The notes under the pieces were generated by a model. That model had not been told where the DNA came from. It ran no database searches and worked only from the letters and a program-made list of their open reading frames with translations. Positions 10,019 through 18,561 of a stretch of 36,358 nt of DNA are shown one piece after another. The stretch comes from Thiomonas sp. (GTDB taxonomy: Bacteria; Pseudomonadota; Gammaproteobacteria; Burkholderiales; Burkholderiaceae_C), in NCBI GenBank assembly GCA_023255715.1, contig JAGDVQ010000126.1:1-36358 (forward strand), written 5' to 3'. Numbering within the stretch: the first letter of the stretch is position 1; each line of letters starts with the position of its first letter. Position numbers and translations under genes: made by a program.

Positions 10019-11007
10019 ATTCTGCCTGGCTGATTCATGCGCCCCAGGGGTTTGGCAAATGGCGTGCGCTGAGGCAGGCGGCCCATGCCTTGCTGTGTGA
10101 ATCGCCCGTTGAGAGCAGTCCAGCCGAACGCGCCTTCGCCCGACTTCCAGCCGCGCTGGCAGCGCGGCGCGCTTGCGGCCACTGCGCCAGTTGCGCGCTG
10201 GCTCAGGCGGGCACTCACCCGGATTTGCTGATCGCCGCTCCCGAAGCCCTGTGGCCAGAACTCGGCCTGAACCCGCCTGAGGAGGGAGCAACGCGCAGCG
10301 AGTCCAAGACGGCAAGTCAGGACATCCGCATCGAGCAGATCCGCCGACTGAACGAATGGGCGGTGAGCACCAGCCACCGGGGCAGGGCCAAGGTTGCCCT
10401 GGTTTATCCGGCGGATGCGCTCAATCCCGCTGCGGCCAACGCCTTGCTCAAAACTCTGGAGGAGCCTCCGGACGCGGTGCAGTTCCTGCTTGGCGCGCAC
10501 CGGCTCGACGCGCTCCTGCCCACCATCCGCAGCCGCTGCCGCCAGGCTCCCATGCCGCGGCCAAGTGCCGCCGAGGCGCAACGCACAATCGGAGATTCCG
10601 CCGCGCAGGCGCAGGTGCTGGCCTGGTGTCAGGGGGCGATCTATCAGACCGACCCGGCAAGTGGCCTCGAGTGGGCTGAGTCTCTGCTGGGCGCGGTGTC
10701 TCGCTCCGGCGCGTCTGCGGGGTCAACCGCCTTGCCGCCACCACCCGACTATGCCACCGGCGTGTCGGCGCTGCTCAAGATCGGCAGCGATCTGCAGCGC
10801 GTGCAAGCGGGCGCCGCCGCGCTCTACCTGCCTCAGCAGCAGCAAGCACTCACGCGATTGGCGCAGCAGATTGCGCCTGCCCGTCTGAGCGCAGCGCTGC
10901 GCGAACTGGCTGCAAAACAACGACTCGCCGGGTTTCCCTTGAACCAGGCGCTCGCCAGCGACGCGCTGCTCCTAGAATTTGCCCAGCTTTTCTCCACAGG
11001 AGACTGA
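10015..11007 (+). CDS. holB: DNA polymerase III delta-prime subunit
   Basis: Clamp-loader delta' subunit, 330 residues, part of the complex that loads the beta clamp at replication forks. The N-terminal module has HAPQGFGKWRA in place of a working P-loop, as expected for the non-hydrolysing delta'. A zinc-type cysteine set CGHCASC lies at 54-60 followed by THPDLL. The sensor region KVALVYPADALNPAAANALLKTLEEP is at about 126-151. The C-terminal half is variable, as usual for this family. ATGA overlap with tmk; the pilZ gene begins 3 bases after the stop. Confidence 0.92.
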   Translation: MNSAWLIHAPQGFGKWRALRQAAHALLCESPVESSPAERAFARLPAALAARRACGHCASCALAQAGTHPDLLIAAPEALWPELGLNPPEEGATRSESKTASQDIRIEQIRRLNEWAVSTSHRGRAKVALVYPADALNPAAANALLKTLEEPPDAVQFLLGAHRLDALLPTIRSRCRQAPMPRPSAAEAQRTIGDSAAQAQVLAWCQGAIYQTDPASGLEWAESLLGAVSRSGASAGSTALPPPPDYATGVSALLKIGSDLQRVQAGAAALYLPQQQQALTRLAQQIAPARLSAALRELAAKQRLAGFPLNQALASDALLLEFAQLFSTGD

Positions 11008-11010
11008 TCC

Positions 11011-11388
11011 ATGGTGACCACCCTGCGCCCCGCATCGGCGGCGGCCTCCAGCAAGCCCCGCGTGCTGCAGCTCGCCATCAAGGAAAAACCGGCACTTTAC
11101 GCGTCCTACATCCCGTTTTTCCCCGAAGGCGGGGTGTTCGTGCCAACACCGCACGAGTACCGGCTGGGGGAGGGCGTGTACCTGTTGCTCACCATCGTCG
11201 ATGATCCGCAGCGCTATCCGGTGGAAGGCAAGGTGGCCTGGATCAATCCGGCCAATGCGTCCAACCATCGGCCGCAGGGCATTGGCGTGCGCTTTCCGGC
11301 AGACGACAAGGCACGGCACCTCAAGGTCAAGATCGAGGAAGTGCTGGGCGCCGCCGAGGCCAGCGGCAAGCCGACCAACACCATTTGA
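11011..11388 (+). CDS. pilZ: PilZ-domain protein (type IV pilus PilZ type)
   Basis: A 125-residue single-domain PilZ protein. In this operon position the family is the type IV pilus biogenesis PilZ, which acts with PilB/FimX-type partners in the cytoplasm. The segments LYASYIPFFPEGGVFVPT, VYLLLTIVDDP, YPVEGKVAWINP and QGIGVRF follow the PilZ beta-barrel. The c-di-GMP-binding RxxxR and (D/N)xSxxG motifs are absent (FPEGGVFV lies where the second would be), as in Xanthomonas PilZ, so direct c-di-GMP binding is unlikely. A good AGGAGA ribosome binding site precedes the ATG. Confidence 0.9.
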   Translation: MVTTLRPASAAASSKPRVLQLAIKEKPALYASYIPFFPEGGVFVPTPHEYRLGEGVYLLLTIVDDPQRYPVEGKVAWINPANASNHRPQGIGVRFPADDKARHLKVKIEEVLGAAEASGKPTNTI

Positions 11389-11405
11389 AGCTGTTCACAC
11401 TGCGC

Positions 11406-12179
11406 ATGCTGACCGACTCCCATTGCCATCTGGCCTATCCGGGCCTGGAAGAACGCCTGGACGCGGTGCTCGCGCACATGCACGACATGGGGGTGGGCCG
11501 TGCGCTCAATATCTGCACCACACTGGAAGAGTTTGATGCGGTGCACGCCATTGCGCTGCGCTACCCCGGCGTATGGGCATCGGTGGGCGTTCACCCGGAC
11601 AATGAGGGCGTACGCGAACCCACGGTCGATGATCTGACGGCGCGGGCGGTTCTGCCCCGGGTGATCGGCATTGGCGAAACCGGCCTCGATTACTTTCGCC
11701 TGGGCGACCGTACCAGGGCCGACATGGAGTGGCAGCGCGAGCGCTTTCGGGTGCACATCCGTGCAGCCCTGCGCGTGGACAAACCGCTGATCATCCACAC
11801 CCGTGCCAGCGCAGACGACACCCTCAACATTCTGGCCGAAGAGGGGCAGGAGCGCGCCAGAGGCGTCATGCACTGCTTTACCGAGAATTGGGAGGTTGCC
11901 CGGCGCGCGCTCGACCTCGGGTTCTACATCTCCATTGCCGGCATCGTGACCTTCAAGAATGCGCAAGCGCTGCGTGATGTGGCCGTACAGGTTCCAGCCG
12001 ATCGCCTGCTGATCGAGACTGACAGCCCCTATCTTGCGCCCGTGCCGCATCGCGGGAAAACCAACGAACCCGCCTATGTGTCCTATGTGGCCAGCTACCT
12101 GGCAGAGTTGCGAGGCGTGAGCGCGGATGTTTTGGCAGAGCAGACCAGCAGCAACTTTACCCGCCTGTTTTTACAATGA
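11406..12179 (+). CDS. TatD-family metal-dependent deoxyribonuclease
   Basis: A 257-residue TIM-barrel hydrolase of the TatD/YcfH family, with proposed 3'-5' exonuclease or D-aminoacyl-tRNA/DNA repair roles. The metal ligands are visible: DSHCHL (His6, His8), GIGETGLDY (Glu91), IIHTRASADDT, HCFT and ETDSPYLAP. The ATG at 11406 gives MLTDSHCHL; a TTG seven codons upstream is in frame but overlaps pilZ and lacks family similarity. It closes the mltG-tmk-holB-pilZ-tatD block, where the YcfH-type paralogue is the usual occupant. Confidence 0.92.
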   Translation: MLTDSHCHLAYPGLEERLDAVLAHMHDMGVGRALNICTTLEEFDAVHAIALRYPGVWASVGVHPDNEGVREPTVDDLTARAVLPRVIGIGETGLDYFRLGDRTRADMEWQRERFRVHIRAALRVDKPLIIHTRASADDTLNILAEEGQERARGVMHCFTENWEVARRALDLGFYISIAGIVTFKNAQALRDVAVQVPADRLLIETDSPYLAPVPHRGKTNEPAYVSYVASYLAELRGVSADVLAEQTSSNFTRLFLQ

Positions 12180-12213
12180 ATCAAATAGTTGGAAAGAAAT
12201 TCTGAGGTGAATT

Positions 12214-12888
12214 GTGAATAAAAATCGGCGCCGTTTCCTGCAGGCAACCGCGGCCATTGCCCTGTCTGCGGGCCCGAGTGGATGGGCGCGTGCCGGTGCG
12301 TACACCGATTTTTTCCGGGCGGTCAACGTGGACGATGTTGGCGCAGTGCGCAGCCTGCTGGCGCAGGGCTTCGACCCCAACGCGGTGGACAGCAAGGGCA
12401 ACACCGCGCTGTATCTGGCGCTGCGATACAACTCCCTCAAGGTTGCCAGGCTGCTGATCGACGATCCGCACATTCATCTCAATCAACTCACACCGGCCGA
12501 TGAGAACGCGCTGATGATCGCCTGCCTGCAAGGCGATCTGTCCATCGTCAAGCTCATGGTGGAAAAGGGCGCAGAAATCAACAAACCCGGCTGGACGCCG
12601 CTGTCCTACGCTGCAACACGCGGCCACACCGACATCGTCAAGTATCTGCTCGATCACTCGGCTTACATCGATGCTGCTGCGCCCAATGGCTCGACTCCGT
12701 TGATGATGGCGGCTTACTTCGGCTATGAGAGCACCGTCAAACTGTTGCTGGAGGAAGGTGCAGACCCCAGGCTGAAGAACGCGATGGGCTATACCGCCTT
12801 GACCCTGGCCACCCAGATGCATCACAAGGACATTGCGGCCATGATCGCCAAGGCCATGGGACAAGACCGCCCCAAGGGTTCCTGGTGA
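12214..12888 (+). CDS. Exported ankyrin-repeat protein with Tat-type signal
   Basis: A 224-residue protein starting at GTG 12214 behind a GAGGTG ribosome binding site. The N-terminus NRRRFLQATAAIALSAG is a twin-arginine signal (RRxFL) with a likely cleavage near ARA-GAY at about 28. The rest is about six ankyrin repeats, for example ENALMIACLQGDLSIVKLMVEKGAEIN, GWTPLSYAATRGHTDIVKYLL and GSTPLMMAAYFGYESTVKLLLEEGAD. Ankyrin solenoids mediate protein binding, so a periplasmic binding partner is likely but unknown. It follows tatD by 34 bases and commonly trails this operon in Burkholderiales. Folding before Tat export is unusual for a repeat protein without a cofactor. Confidence 0.85.
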   Translation: MNKNRRRFLQATAAIALSAGPSGWARAGAYTDFFRAVNVDDVGAVRSLLAQGFDPNAVDSKGNTALYLALRYNSLKVARLLIDDPHIHLNQLTPADENALMIACLQGDLSIVKLMVEKGAEINKPGWTPLSYAATRGHTDIVKYLLDHSAYIDAAAPNGSTPLMMAAYFGYESTVKLLLEEGADPRLKNAMGYTALTLATQMHHKDIAAMIAKAMGQDRPKGSW

Positions 12889-13076
12889 GTTGTGGGAATC
12901 AGTGAGCGCTGGCGGCAACACCTTCTCATTAGAGCCAAAAACAAGAACATATGTGCATTATGTCAAATATTATGCAGCCTGGAATGAGCTGATGGCCACG
13001 CAGACTCCCCCCTGCATGGACCCGCACGTTGCGCCGAGCAAAAGCATGGCTCGGACCCAGAACGCACCGTGCGCAC
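12889..13076. other. Convergent intergenic gap with weak hairpins, no gene seen
   Basis: This 188-base gap separates the ankyrin gene and the end of ihfA. It is more AT-rich in its left half. CCGAGC (13034-13039) pairs with GCTCGG (13049-13054) across a 9-base loop and could help end ihfA transcripts, but no T-run follows it. I see no tRNA or small coding gene. An apparent frame across it shows no family resemblance. Confidence 0.4.
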
Positions 13077-13436
13077 TCAATCCGACGACTCGCCTGCCGT
13101 TGCAAGCTGATTTTCCGACGCGACATTCTGAAGCTGATGCTTGAACTTGTGGCTGGCGTGAAAAATGACGACGCGCCGCGCGGCAATGGGAATGATCTCG
13201 CCGGTGCGTGGATTCCGTCCAGGCCGTTGCGCCTTTTCGCGCAATTGAAAATGGCCGAAGCCGGATAACTTGACGTCTTCTCCCCGCGCCAGTGCGTCGC
13301 GGATGCGGTCGAAGAACGCATCGACCATGTCTTTGGATTCGCGTTTGTTGAAGCCAATCCGTTCATAAAGCTGATCGGCAAGTTCTGACTTGGTCAGCGT
13401 CGGTGTCTGCACCGAGTCGATCTGGATGCGTGCCAT
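13077..13436 (-). CDS. ihfA: Integration host factor alpha subunit
   Basis: DNA-bending HU/IHF-family protein of 119 residues that pairs with IHF-beta. Core motifs are [36 protein letters not shown], then [26 protein letters not shown] and [11 protein letters not shown], including the DNA-intercalating RNP loop. It is about 20 residues longer than E. coli IhfA, with extra N-terminal (before LTKSEL) and C-terminal residues. The ATG at 13436 follows a strong AAGGAGGGAG site. Its place directly after pheT is the classical thrS-to-ihfA order. Confidence 0.95.
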   Translation of the reverse strand: MARIQIDSVQTPTLTKSELADQLYERIGFNKRESKDMVDAFFDRIRDALARGEDVKLSGFGHFQLREKAQRPGRNPRTGEIIPIAARRVVIFHASHKFKHQLQNVASENQLATAGESSD

Positions 13437-13480
13437 GCCTCTCCCTCCTTGGTCGTTCTGGTTTCTTTTATTGGCGCGAC

Positions 13481-15907
13481 TCAGTCTCTGAGTTGCGCCC
13501 CGGTTTGTTGCCTCACCGCATCAATCAAGGCTTGGCAAGCAGCATCGACGCGTTCGTCGGTCAGTGTTTGCACGTCCTGTAGCTGCAGCCGGAAAGCCAT
13601 GCTCCGAAATGCCGTCTCACCTTGCGGGGTGAACAGGTCGAAAAGGTGGATTTGACGAATGATGCCGCAAACCGCCAGGTTCTGGATGGCGGTTTGCGCT
13701 GCCTGTTGCATTTGCGCGTAGCTGATCGTTGTGGGCACCTGAAACGCCAGGTCGCGCTGGACTGCAGGCACACGGTTGATTGGCGTAAACGCCGGTGTCC
13801 GCTGGGCCTGCAACAGCGTCGCATCCAGCTCGAAAACGATGGGGGCGAATTGCAGGGAATAACTCTGTACCCATTGCGGATGCAGTTCCCCGACAACCCC
13901 CAGAATTTCGCCATTCAGCAGCACTTGCGCGCTGCGGCCCGGGTGCAGCGCCGGGTGCGCGCAAGACAGCCATTGCAGTTCTCCCGCACCGTGGCAAAGA
14001 GCCTGGACATCGCCCTTGATGTCATAAAAATCCACGCGGCGCTCGCCCTCCCCCCACTGCAGCGGCAAGGCAGAGCCATAGGCCAGGCCGGCCAGCCGGG
14101 TTGGCTGGCGAATGCCGGCAACCTGCATCGGTCCATTCTCAGCCTGACTGTCCCGCGTGAACACCCGACCGAGTTCAAACAGCCTCAGGCGTCTGGCGCG
14201 GTGACTGAGGTTGTCTGCCAGCACCTTGACCAGCGACCCGATGAGCGTGGATCGCATGGCCGACATCTGGGCAACGATGGGGTTGAGCAGGCGGATCGGG
14301 TTGTCTTGCCCGGCAAAGTCCTGTTCCCACTTGGGGTCGGCAAAGGAGAAATTGATCGTCTCCTGATACCCCAGCGACGCCGTCTTGAGACGCAGCGCAT
14401 GCAGGCTGCGTTGCGCCTCCGGCACGGGCAAGGGCTGAAGGCGCGCGACAGGCGCCTGCGTGGGAATGTTCTCGTAGCCGTGAATGCGTGCGATCTCTTC
14501 GATCAGATCTTCTTCGATTTCCAGATCGAAACGCTCACTGCCTGGCGTCACGATCCAGGCGGGCTCTGCGCCGGACTCGAACTCGGCCTTCAGACCCAGG
14601 CGGGAAAAAATCTCACCCATGCGTTGCGCACCGACCGGAATGCCGATCACCTTCTCGCAGCGTGCCACCCGCATGCGCACCGGCTTGCGCTGCGGTAGCT
14701 GGGTGATCTGATCGTCGGCAGGCCCGGCCTTTCCACCGCAGATCTGCAGAATCAGCGCGGTGATTGTGTCCAGGTGTTCCACGGTCGTGGCATAGTCCAC
14801 ACCCCGCTCGAAGCGCGCGGCGGCATCGGTGGAAAAGTTCAGACGCCGCGCCCGTCCGCGAATCGCATCTGGCCACCAGAAGGCGGCTTCGAGATAGATG
14901 TCGGTCGTGTCCAGCGTGACAGCCGTGGCTTCGCCGCCCATGATGCCCGCGAGCGACTCGACGCCGTTTTCAGCAGCAATCACGCCCATGTCGGCACTCA
15001 GGGCGATGGTCTGTCCGTTGAGGAGTTCCAGTTGCTCGCCCTCGCGCGCCCAGCGCACGGTGAGATCACCGCGAATCTTCGAGAGATCGAACACATGGCT
15101 CGGACGTCCCAGTTCCAGCATGACGTAGTTGGAAATGTCGACCAGCGCAGAAATGCTGCGTTGGCCGCTGCGTTCCAGCCGCGCCTTCATCCACCGCGGG
15201 GTTTCCGCTCGTGCATTCACGCCACGAATCACGCGACCGGAAAATCGACCGCACAACTCCGGCGCTTCGATGCGCACCGGCAGGCGATCATTCAGCACGG
15301 GCACGATGGGATCGAACCGGGGCGTGTGCAGCGCAGCTCCTGTCACCGCCGACACTTCGCGCGCCACGCCGAGCACGCTCAGACAGTGCCCCAGATTGGG
15401 CGTGAGCTTGATGGTGAACACGGCCTCATCCAGCGCCAGCAAAGTGCGCAGATCCGTACCGGGCGCGGGGGTGCCACCCAGCGCCAGCAGGCCTGCGTGG
15501 TCGGCCGACAACCCCAGCTCGCGTGCGGAACAGAGCATGCCTTGCGAGTCCACCCCGCGCATTCTGGCGGCACCGATGCGCAAGGCGCCCTGCCCCTCCT
15601 GTTGTGGCGGCAACTCGGCCCCGACAATGGCGCACGGCGCGAACATGCCCGTCACCACATTGGGAGCGCCGCAAACGATCTGCAGCAGCTCGGCCTGGCC
15701 GACATCGACCTGACAGACGCGCAGTTTGTCTGCGTTGGGATGGGGCTGGACATCGCGTACCAGACCCACGACCACGCCGGAGAACAGCGGCGCAGCAGGG
15801 CGCACGTCCTCGACTTCGAGACCAGCCATGGTCAAGGTCTCGGCCAGCGCATCAGTCGTGAGGTCAGGATTGCAAAACTGGCGCAGCCAGGATTCGGGAA
15901 ACTGCAT
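13481..15907 (-). CDS. pheT: Phenylalanine--tRNA ligase beta subunit
   Basis: Beta chain of PheRS, 808 residues, partner of PheS in the alpha2-beta2 enzyme that charges tRNA-Phe. It carries the N-terminal tRNA-binding OB domain ([26 protein letters not shown] at about 45-70), the B3/B4 editing domain ([11 protein letters not shown], then [19 protein letters not shown]), the B5 domain, the catalytic-like core with [13 protein letters not shown], and the C-terminal ferredoxin-like anticodon domain ending in QTGAQLRD. Start at ATG 15907, 79 bases after pheS; ihfA begins 44 bases after its stop. Confidence 0.97.
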   Translation of the reverse strand: MQFPESWLRQFCNPDLTTDALAETLTMAGLEVEDVRPAAPLFSGVVVGLVRDVQPHPNADKLRVCQVDVGQAELLQIVCGAPNVVTGMFAPCAIVGAELPPQQEGQGALRIGAARMRGVDSQGMLCSARELGLSADHAGLLALGGTPAPGTDLRTLLALDEAVFTIKLTPNLGHCLSVLGVAREVSAVTGAALHTPRFDPIVPVLNDRLPVRIEAPELCGRFSGRVIRGVNARAETPRWMKARLERSGQRSISALVDISNYVMLELGRPSHVFDLSKIRGDLTVRWAREGEQLELLNGQTIALSADMGVIAAENGVESLAGIMGGEATAVTLDTTDIYLEAAFWWPDAIRGRARRLNFSTDAAARFERGVDYATTVEHLDTITALILQICGGKAGPADDQITQLPQRKPVRMRVARCEKVIGIPVGAQRMGEIFSRLGLKAEFESGAEPAWIVTPGSERFDLEIEEDLIEEIARIHGYENIPTQAPVARLQPLPVPEAQRSLHALRLKTASLGYQETINFSFADPKWEQDFAGQDNPIRLLNPIVAQMSAMRSTLIGSLVKVLADNLSHRARRLRLFELGRVFTRDSQAENGPMQVAGIRQPTRLAGLAYGSALPLQWGEGERRVDFYDIKGDVQALCHGAGELQWLSCAHPALHPGRSAQVLLNGEILGVVGELHPQWVQSYSLQFAPIVFELDATLLQAQRTPAFTPINRVPAVQRDLAFQVPTTISYAQMQQAAQTAIQNLAVCGIIRQIHLFDLFTPQGETAFRSMAFRLQLQDVQTLTDERVDAACQALIDAVRQQTGAQLRD

Positions 15908-15936
15908 GATTGGCTCTTATGTGAATGCTCAGCTCG

Positions 15937-15951
15937 GCGGGATATTCCCGC
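15937..15951 (-). other. Small dyad in the pheS-pheT spacer
   Basis: GCGGGA at 15937-15942 and TCCCGC at 15946-15951 form a perfect 6-base stem around a 3-base centre, 29 bases upstream of the pheT ATG. In the transcript it would form a small hairpin before the ribosome binding region. It could affect processing or relative translation of pheT. It has no T-run, so it is not a terminator. Confidence 0.35.
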
Positions 15952-15986
15952 GGAATCAGAAAGGAGAAACGTCGGCTCGGCAGTTT

Positions 15987-17030
15987 TCAGGCGAATTGCT
16001 GCAAAAAGCGCAGATCGTTTTCATAAAACAGCCGCAGATCCGAGATGCCATAGCGCAGCATGGTGATGCGATCGAGCCCGCTGCCAAACGCGAACCCGAT
16101 GAATCGCTCTGGATCGAGGCCAAAATTGCGCACCACGGTCGGGTGCACCTGGCCGGAACCGGCCAGTTCCAGCCAGCGCCCTTTCAGCGGCCCGCTTTCG
16201 AACATCATGTCGATTTCGGCTGAAGGCTCCGTGAACGGGAAGTAGGATGGACGAAACCGCACAAGAATATCGTCGCGCTCGAAAAAGGCCTTCAGGAAAC
16301 TGGTGAACGTCCCCTTGAGATCGGCCATCGACACATCACTGTCGATCCACAGGCCTTCGAACTGGTGGAACATCGGCGAATGTGTGGCGTCGCTGTCCAC
16401 ACGGTAGGTGCGCCCCGGCGCAATGACCTTGATCGGCGGCATCTGCGCCGCATGGGCATGGCGCTGCACATGGGCCCGGGCATAGCGCACCTGCATCGGC
16501 GAGGTGTGTGTGCGCAGCAGCAGCGGCTGCCCCTGCGCGTCCTGAGCGTCCACATAAAAAGTGTCCTGCATCGAGCGCGCAGGATGGTTCTGCGGCGAAT
16601 TCAGCGCGGTGAAATTGGTCCAATCGTCTTCGATCTCGGGCCCGTCGGCCACATCGAATCCCATGGAGCGAAAAATCTGCTCCATCCGGATCCAGCTCCG
16701 TGTCAGGGGATGCAGGCCGCCCTGGTTGCCTTCTCTGCCCGGCAAGGTCACATCGATGGCTTGCGCCTGCAACTGGGCCTGGAGCGCCGCTTGCTCGAGC
16801 GCCTCGCGCCGCTGCTGCAAGGCTTGCTCGATCGCCTGCTTGGCCAGATTGATTTCCGCCCCTCGCGCACGTTTCTCCTCGGGGGAAAGCGCTGCGAGCG
16901 ATTTCATCTCCGCAGTGATGATCCCGGTCTTGCCGAGATAACGGGCCTTGGCGTTTTCCAGCGAGGCGGAATCCGCTGCCTGGGCAAATTCCGTGCTGGC
17001 TTGATCAATCAGGGTCTGCAAAGGATTCAT
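15987..17030 (-). CDS. pheS: Phenylalanine--tRNA ligase alpha subunit
   Basis: Catalytic alpha chain of PheRS, 347 residues, class II aminoacyl-tRNA synthetase. An N-terminal coiled coil (about 1-90, for example [20 protein letters not shown]) contacts tRNA. The core shows [38 protein letters not shown] (motif 2 region), [14 protein letters not shown] and the motif 3 segment [25 protein letters not shown] 17030 gives [11 protein letters not shown], the family N-terminus; the open frame extends upstream through a terminator-like hairpin and is not used. No clear ribosome binding site precedes the start. Confidence 0.97.
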   Translation of the reverse strand: MNPLQTLIDQASTEFAQAADSASLENAKARYLGKTGIITAEMKSLAALSPEEKRARGAEINLAKQAIEQALQQRREALEQAALQAQLQAQAIDVTLPGREGNQGGLHPLTRSWIRMEQIFRSMGFDVADGPEIEDDWTNFTALNSPQNHPARSMQDTFYVDAQDAQGQPLLLRTHTSPMQVRYARAHVQRHAHAAQMPPIKVIAPGRTYRVDSDATHSPMFHQFEGLWIDSDVSMADLKGTFTSFLKAFFERDDILVRFRPSYFPFTEPSAEIDMMFESGPLKGRWLELAGSGQVHPTVVRNFGLDPERFIGFAFGSGLDRITMLRYGISDLRLFYENDLRFLQQFA

Positions 17031-17087
17031 GAGCGCACAAATGACTGGAAGTGAACATGCCGCGGCAAACCAATCGGCAACAAAGAA

Positions 17088-17112
17088 CAAAGGCCTGTTG
17101 AACAGGCCTTTG
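17088..17112 (-). terminator. Terminator/attenuator hairpin between rplT and pheS
   Basis: CAAAGGCCTGTT at 17088-17099 is perfectly complementary to AACAGGCCTTTG at 17101-17112, giving a stem of at least 10 pairs. On the minus strand it is followed by TTCTTTGTTG, a U-rich tail. It lies 36 bases after the rplT stop and 57 bases before pheS. E. coli has the pheM-controlled pheST attenuator in the same place. Here I see no phenylalanine-rich leader peptide, so the control mechanism, if any, differs or the hairpin simply lowers readthrough. Confidence 0.7.
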
Positions 17113-17147
17113 CACAGCGAGACACCACCGCACAGGGCGGCGGTTGG

Positions 17148-17504
17148 TCAGGCCATCGCAGCCTTGACCTGATCGACGATCTTGGCGAAAGCGGCCGCAT
17201 CATGCACGGCCATGTCGGCGAGCACCTTGCGGTCGATTTCGATGCGGGCCTTCTTCATCCCGTTCATGAACACGCTGTAAGTCAGGCCAGACTGACGCAC
17301 AGCGGCGTTGATCCGGGTGATCCAAAGCGAACGGAATTCACGTTTCTTGGCACGACGGTCACGGTAGGCATATTGCCCAGCCTTCATCACCGCCTCTTTG
17401 GCGATGCGGTAGACGTTTTTGCGGCGGCCGCGGAAACCCTTGGCGAGGTCGAGAACTTTTTTGTGACGTGCACGTGCAGTCACACCACGTTTGACGCGAG
17501 GCAT
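17148..17504 (-). CDS. rplT: 50S ribosomal protein L20
   Basis: Full-length L20 (118 residues), needed for early 50S assembly and in E. coli an autogenous repressor of rpmI-rplT. The sequence starts [18 protein letters not shown] and contains [34 protein letters not shown] and [14 protein letters not shown], all diagnostic. A strong AAGGAG ribosome binding site is spaced 6 bases from the ATG. It is 49 bases downstream of rpmI. Confidence 0.98.
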   Translation of the reverse strand: MPRVKRGVTARARHKKVLDLAKGFRGRRKNVYRIAKEAVMKAGQYAYRDRRAKKREFRSLWITRINAAVRQSGLTYSVFMNGMKKARIEIDRKVLADMAVHDAAAFAKIVDQVKAAMA

Positions 17505-17553
17505 TTAAGACTCCTTATCCTGATTGATGATGCGAACCGAGGCGACTGGCGCT

Positions 17554-17751
17554 TCAGGCGAAAGGCATCATGGCGGCGATCTGCTTCAGATCACTGTCAT
17601 GCACCGCAGTGGCCCCACGCAAGTGACGCTTGTTCTTGGTGGTTTTCTTGGTCAGGATATGGCGCTTGAACGCTTGGCCACGTTTGACAGTGCCGCCAGG
17701 ACGCACGCGGAATCGCTTTGCGGCACTTTTCTTGGTTTTCATCTTGGGCAT
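17554..17751 (-). CDS. rpmI: 50S ribosomal protein L35
   Basis: Complete 65-residue L35 with [16 protein letters not shown] at the start and [16 protein letters not shown] in the centre. GGAG lies 6 bases upstream of the ATG. It sits between infC and rplT as in nearly all bacteria. It is preceded by a rather long 214-base gap that may hold an L20-type control element. Confidence 0.97.
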   Translation of the reverse strand: MPKMKTKKSAAKRFRVRPGGTVKRGQAFKRHILTKKTTKNKRHLRGATAVHDSDLKQIAAMMPFA

Positions 17752-17965
17752 GATTGCTCCATTAAATATGACATATCCGCAGGCGGCCTGACGATGAACC
17801 AGGCACTTTCAAGCCCACGCACACGAGTTTTGCGGCATTTGCCCATCTGGACAGAACACACGCGGCTGCAGTTGACACTGCAGGTTTTTCGCCACTTGCG
17901 CAGCAAAAACACGCAACCCACCCCAACGCGCATTCAGGCAACCCGCCCGAACACGCGGAAGTGGT
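17752..17965 (-). promoter_or_regulatory. infC-rpmI leader region with a perfect hairpin
   Basis: A 214-base untranslated stretch between infC and rpmI. It contains CTGCAGT (17866-17872) pairing with ACTGCAG (17877-17883) across a 4-base loop. In E. coli the equivalent region binds L20 to repress rpmI-rplT. Whether this hairpin does so cannot be judged from one sequence. Read on the plus strand the hairpin is followed by GTTTTTC, but no plus-strand gene exists to terminate. Confidence 0.4.
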
Positions 17966-18511
17966 TTATTTTTTCTTCTTTGGCGCGATGACCATGATCA
18001 TCTGACGCCCTTCGAGCTTGGGCATCTGCTCGACTTGGCCGACATCTTCCACATCGGCCTTCACCCGTTCCAGAACCCGCATCCCGATGTCCTGGTGGGT
18101 GATTTCACGCCCACGGAATCGAAGACTCACCTTGCCCTTGTCGCCCTCTTCGAGAAAACGGCGCAGGTTACGCAGCTTGATCTGGTAATCGCCATCGTCC
18201 GTTGCGGGGCGGAATTTGATTTCCTTGATTTGAATCTGCTTTTGCTTCGCACGGGCCTCATGGTTCTTTTTCTGTTCTTCGTATTTGAACTTGCCGTAAT
18301 CCATCAAGCGACAGACCGGGGGCGATGCGGTTGGTGCAATTTCCACCAGATCCACATCATGCTGCTCGGCGAGTCTGAGCGCCTCGGAGAGGGAAACCAC
18401 CCCGATGGCCTCGCCTTCCGGCCCGATCAGACGGAGTTCGGGAAGCGTGATTTCGCGATTCAGACGATGGGCGCGTTTTTCCGGTGTATTACGGCTCTGG
18501 AACGTAGCGAT
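17966..18511 (-). CDS. infC: Translation initiation factor IF-3 (ATC start)
   Basis: IF-3 selects initiator tRNA and start codons on the 30S subunit and prevents subunit joining. The GTG at 18400 would remove the conserved N-terminal domain, so translation must begin upstream. The frame stays open to an in-frame TGA at 18517-18515. The only plausible start is ATC at 18511, giving [20 protein letters not shown] followed by the family's [11 protein letters not shown]. An AAAGG site lies 8 bases upstream. This gives 181 residues, the family length. No ATG, GTG or TTG lies between the TGA and the conserved region. The rest is typical: [30 protein letters not shown] and the basic KKKK end. E. coli infC starts with AUU, allowing IF-3 to repress its own translation. 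Confidence 0.93.
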   Translation of the reverse strand: MATFQSRNTPEKRAHRLNREITLPELRLIGPEGEAIGVVSLSEALRLAEQHDVDLVEIAPTASPPVCRLMDYGKFKYEEQKKNHEARAKQKQIQIKEIKFRPATDDGDYQIKLRNLRRFLEEGDKGKVSLRFRGREITHQDIGMRVLERVKADVEDVGQVEQMPKLEGRQMIMVIAPKKKK

Positions 18512-18561
18512 GGCTCAAACCTTTCAATTCAGACAAACATTGTGCTGCGAGACCGATGATT

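Noticed and set aside
13021-13080. Possible tRNA near the ihfA end, where some genomes carry tRNA-Pro
   Set aside because: The hairpins do not form a cloverleaf and no TTCRA T-loop or anticodon arm is present.
12890-13144. Possible small gene in the gap after the ankyrin gene
   Set aside because: No plausible ribosome binding site or conserved sequence, and it runs into ihfA on the other strand.
14774-16066. A 430-codon plus-strand frame opposite pheT
   Set aside because: Shadow of pheT; no motif and biased composition.
17031-17090. Upstream extension of pheS beginning with a Phe-containing stretch (FFVADWF)
   Set aside because: It is in frame with pheS, starts within the hairpin, and lies after rather than before the terminator stem, so it cannot act as a pheM-type leader peptide.
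17739-17933. A 64-codon frame upstream of rpmI on the minus strand
   Set aside because: It overlaps the rpmI start in another frame and lacks conservation clues; treated as leader sequence.
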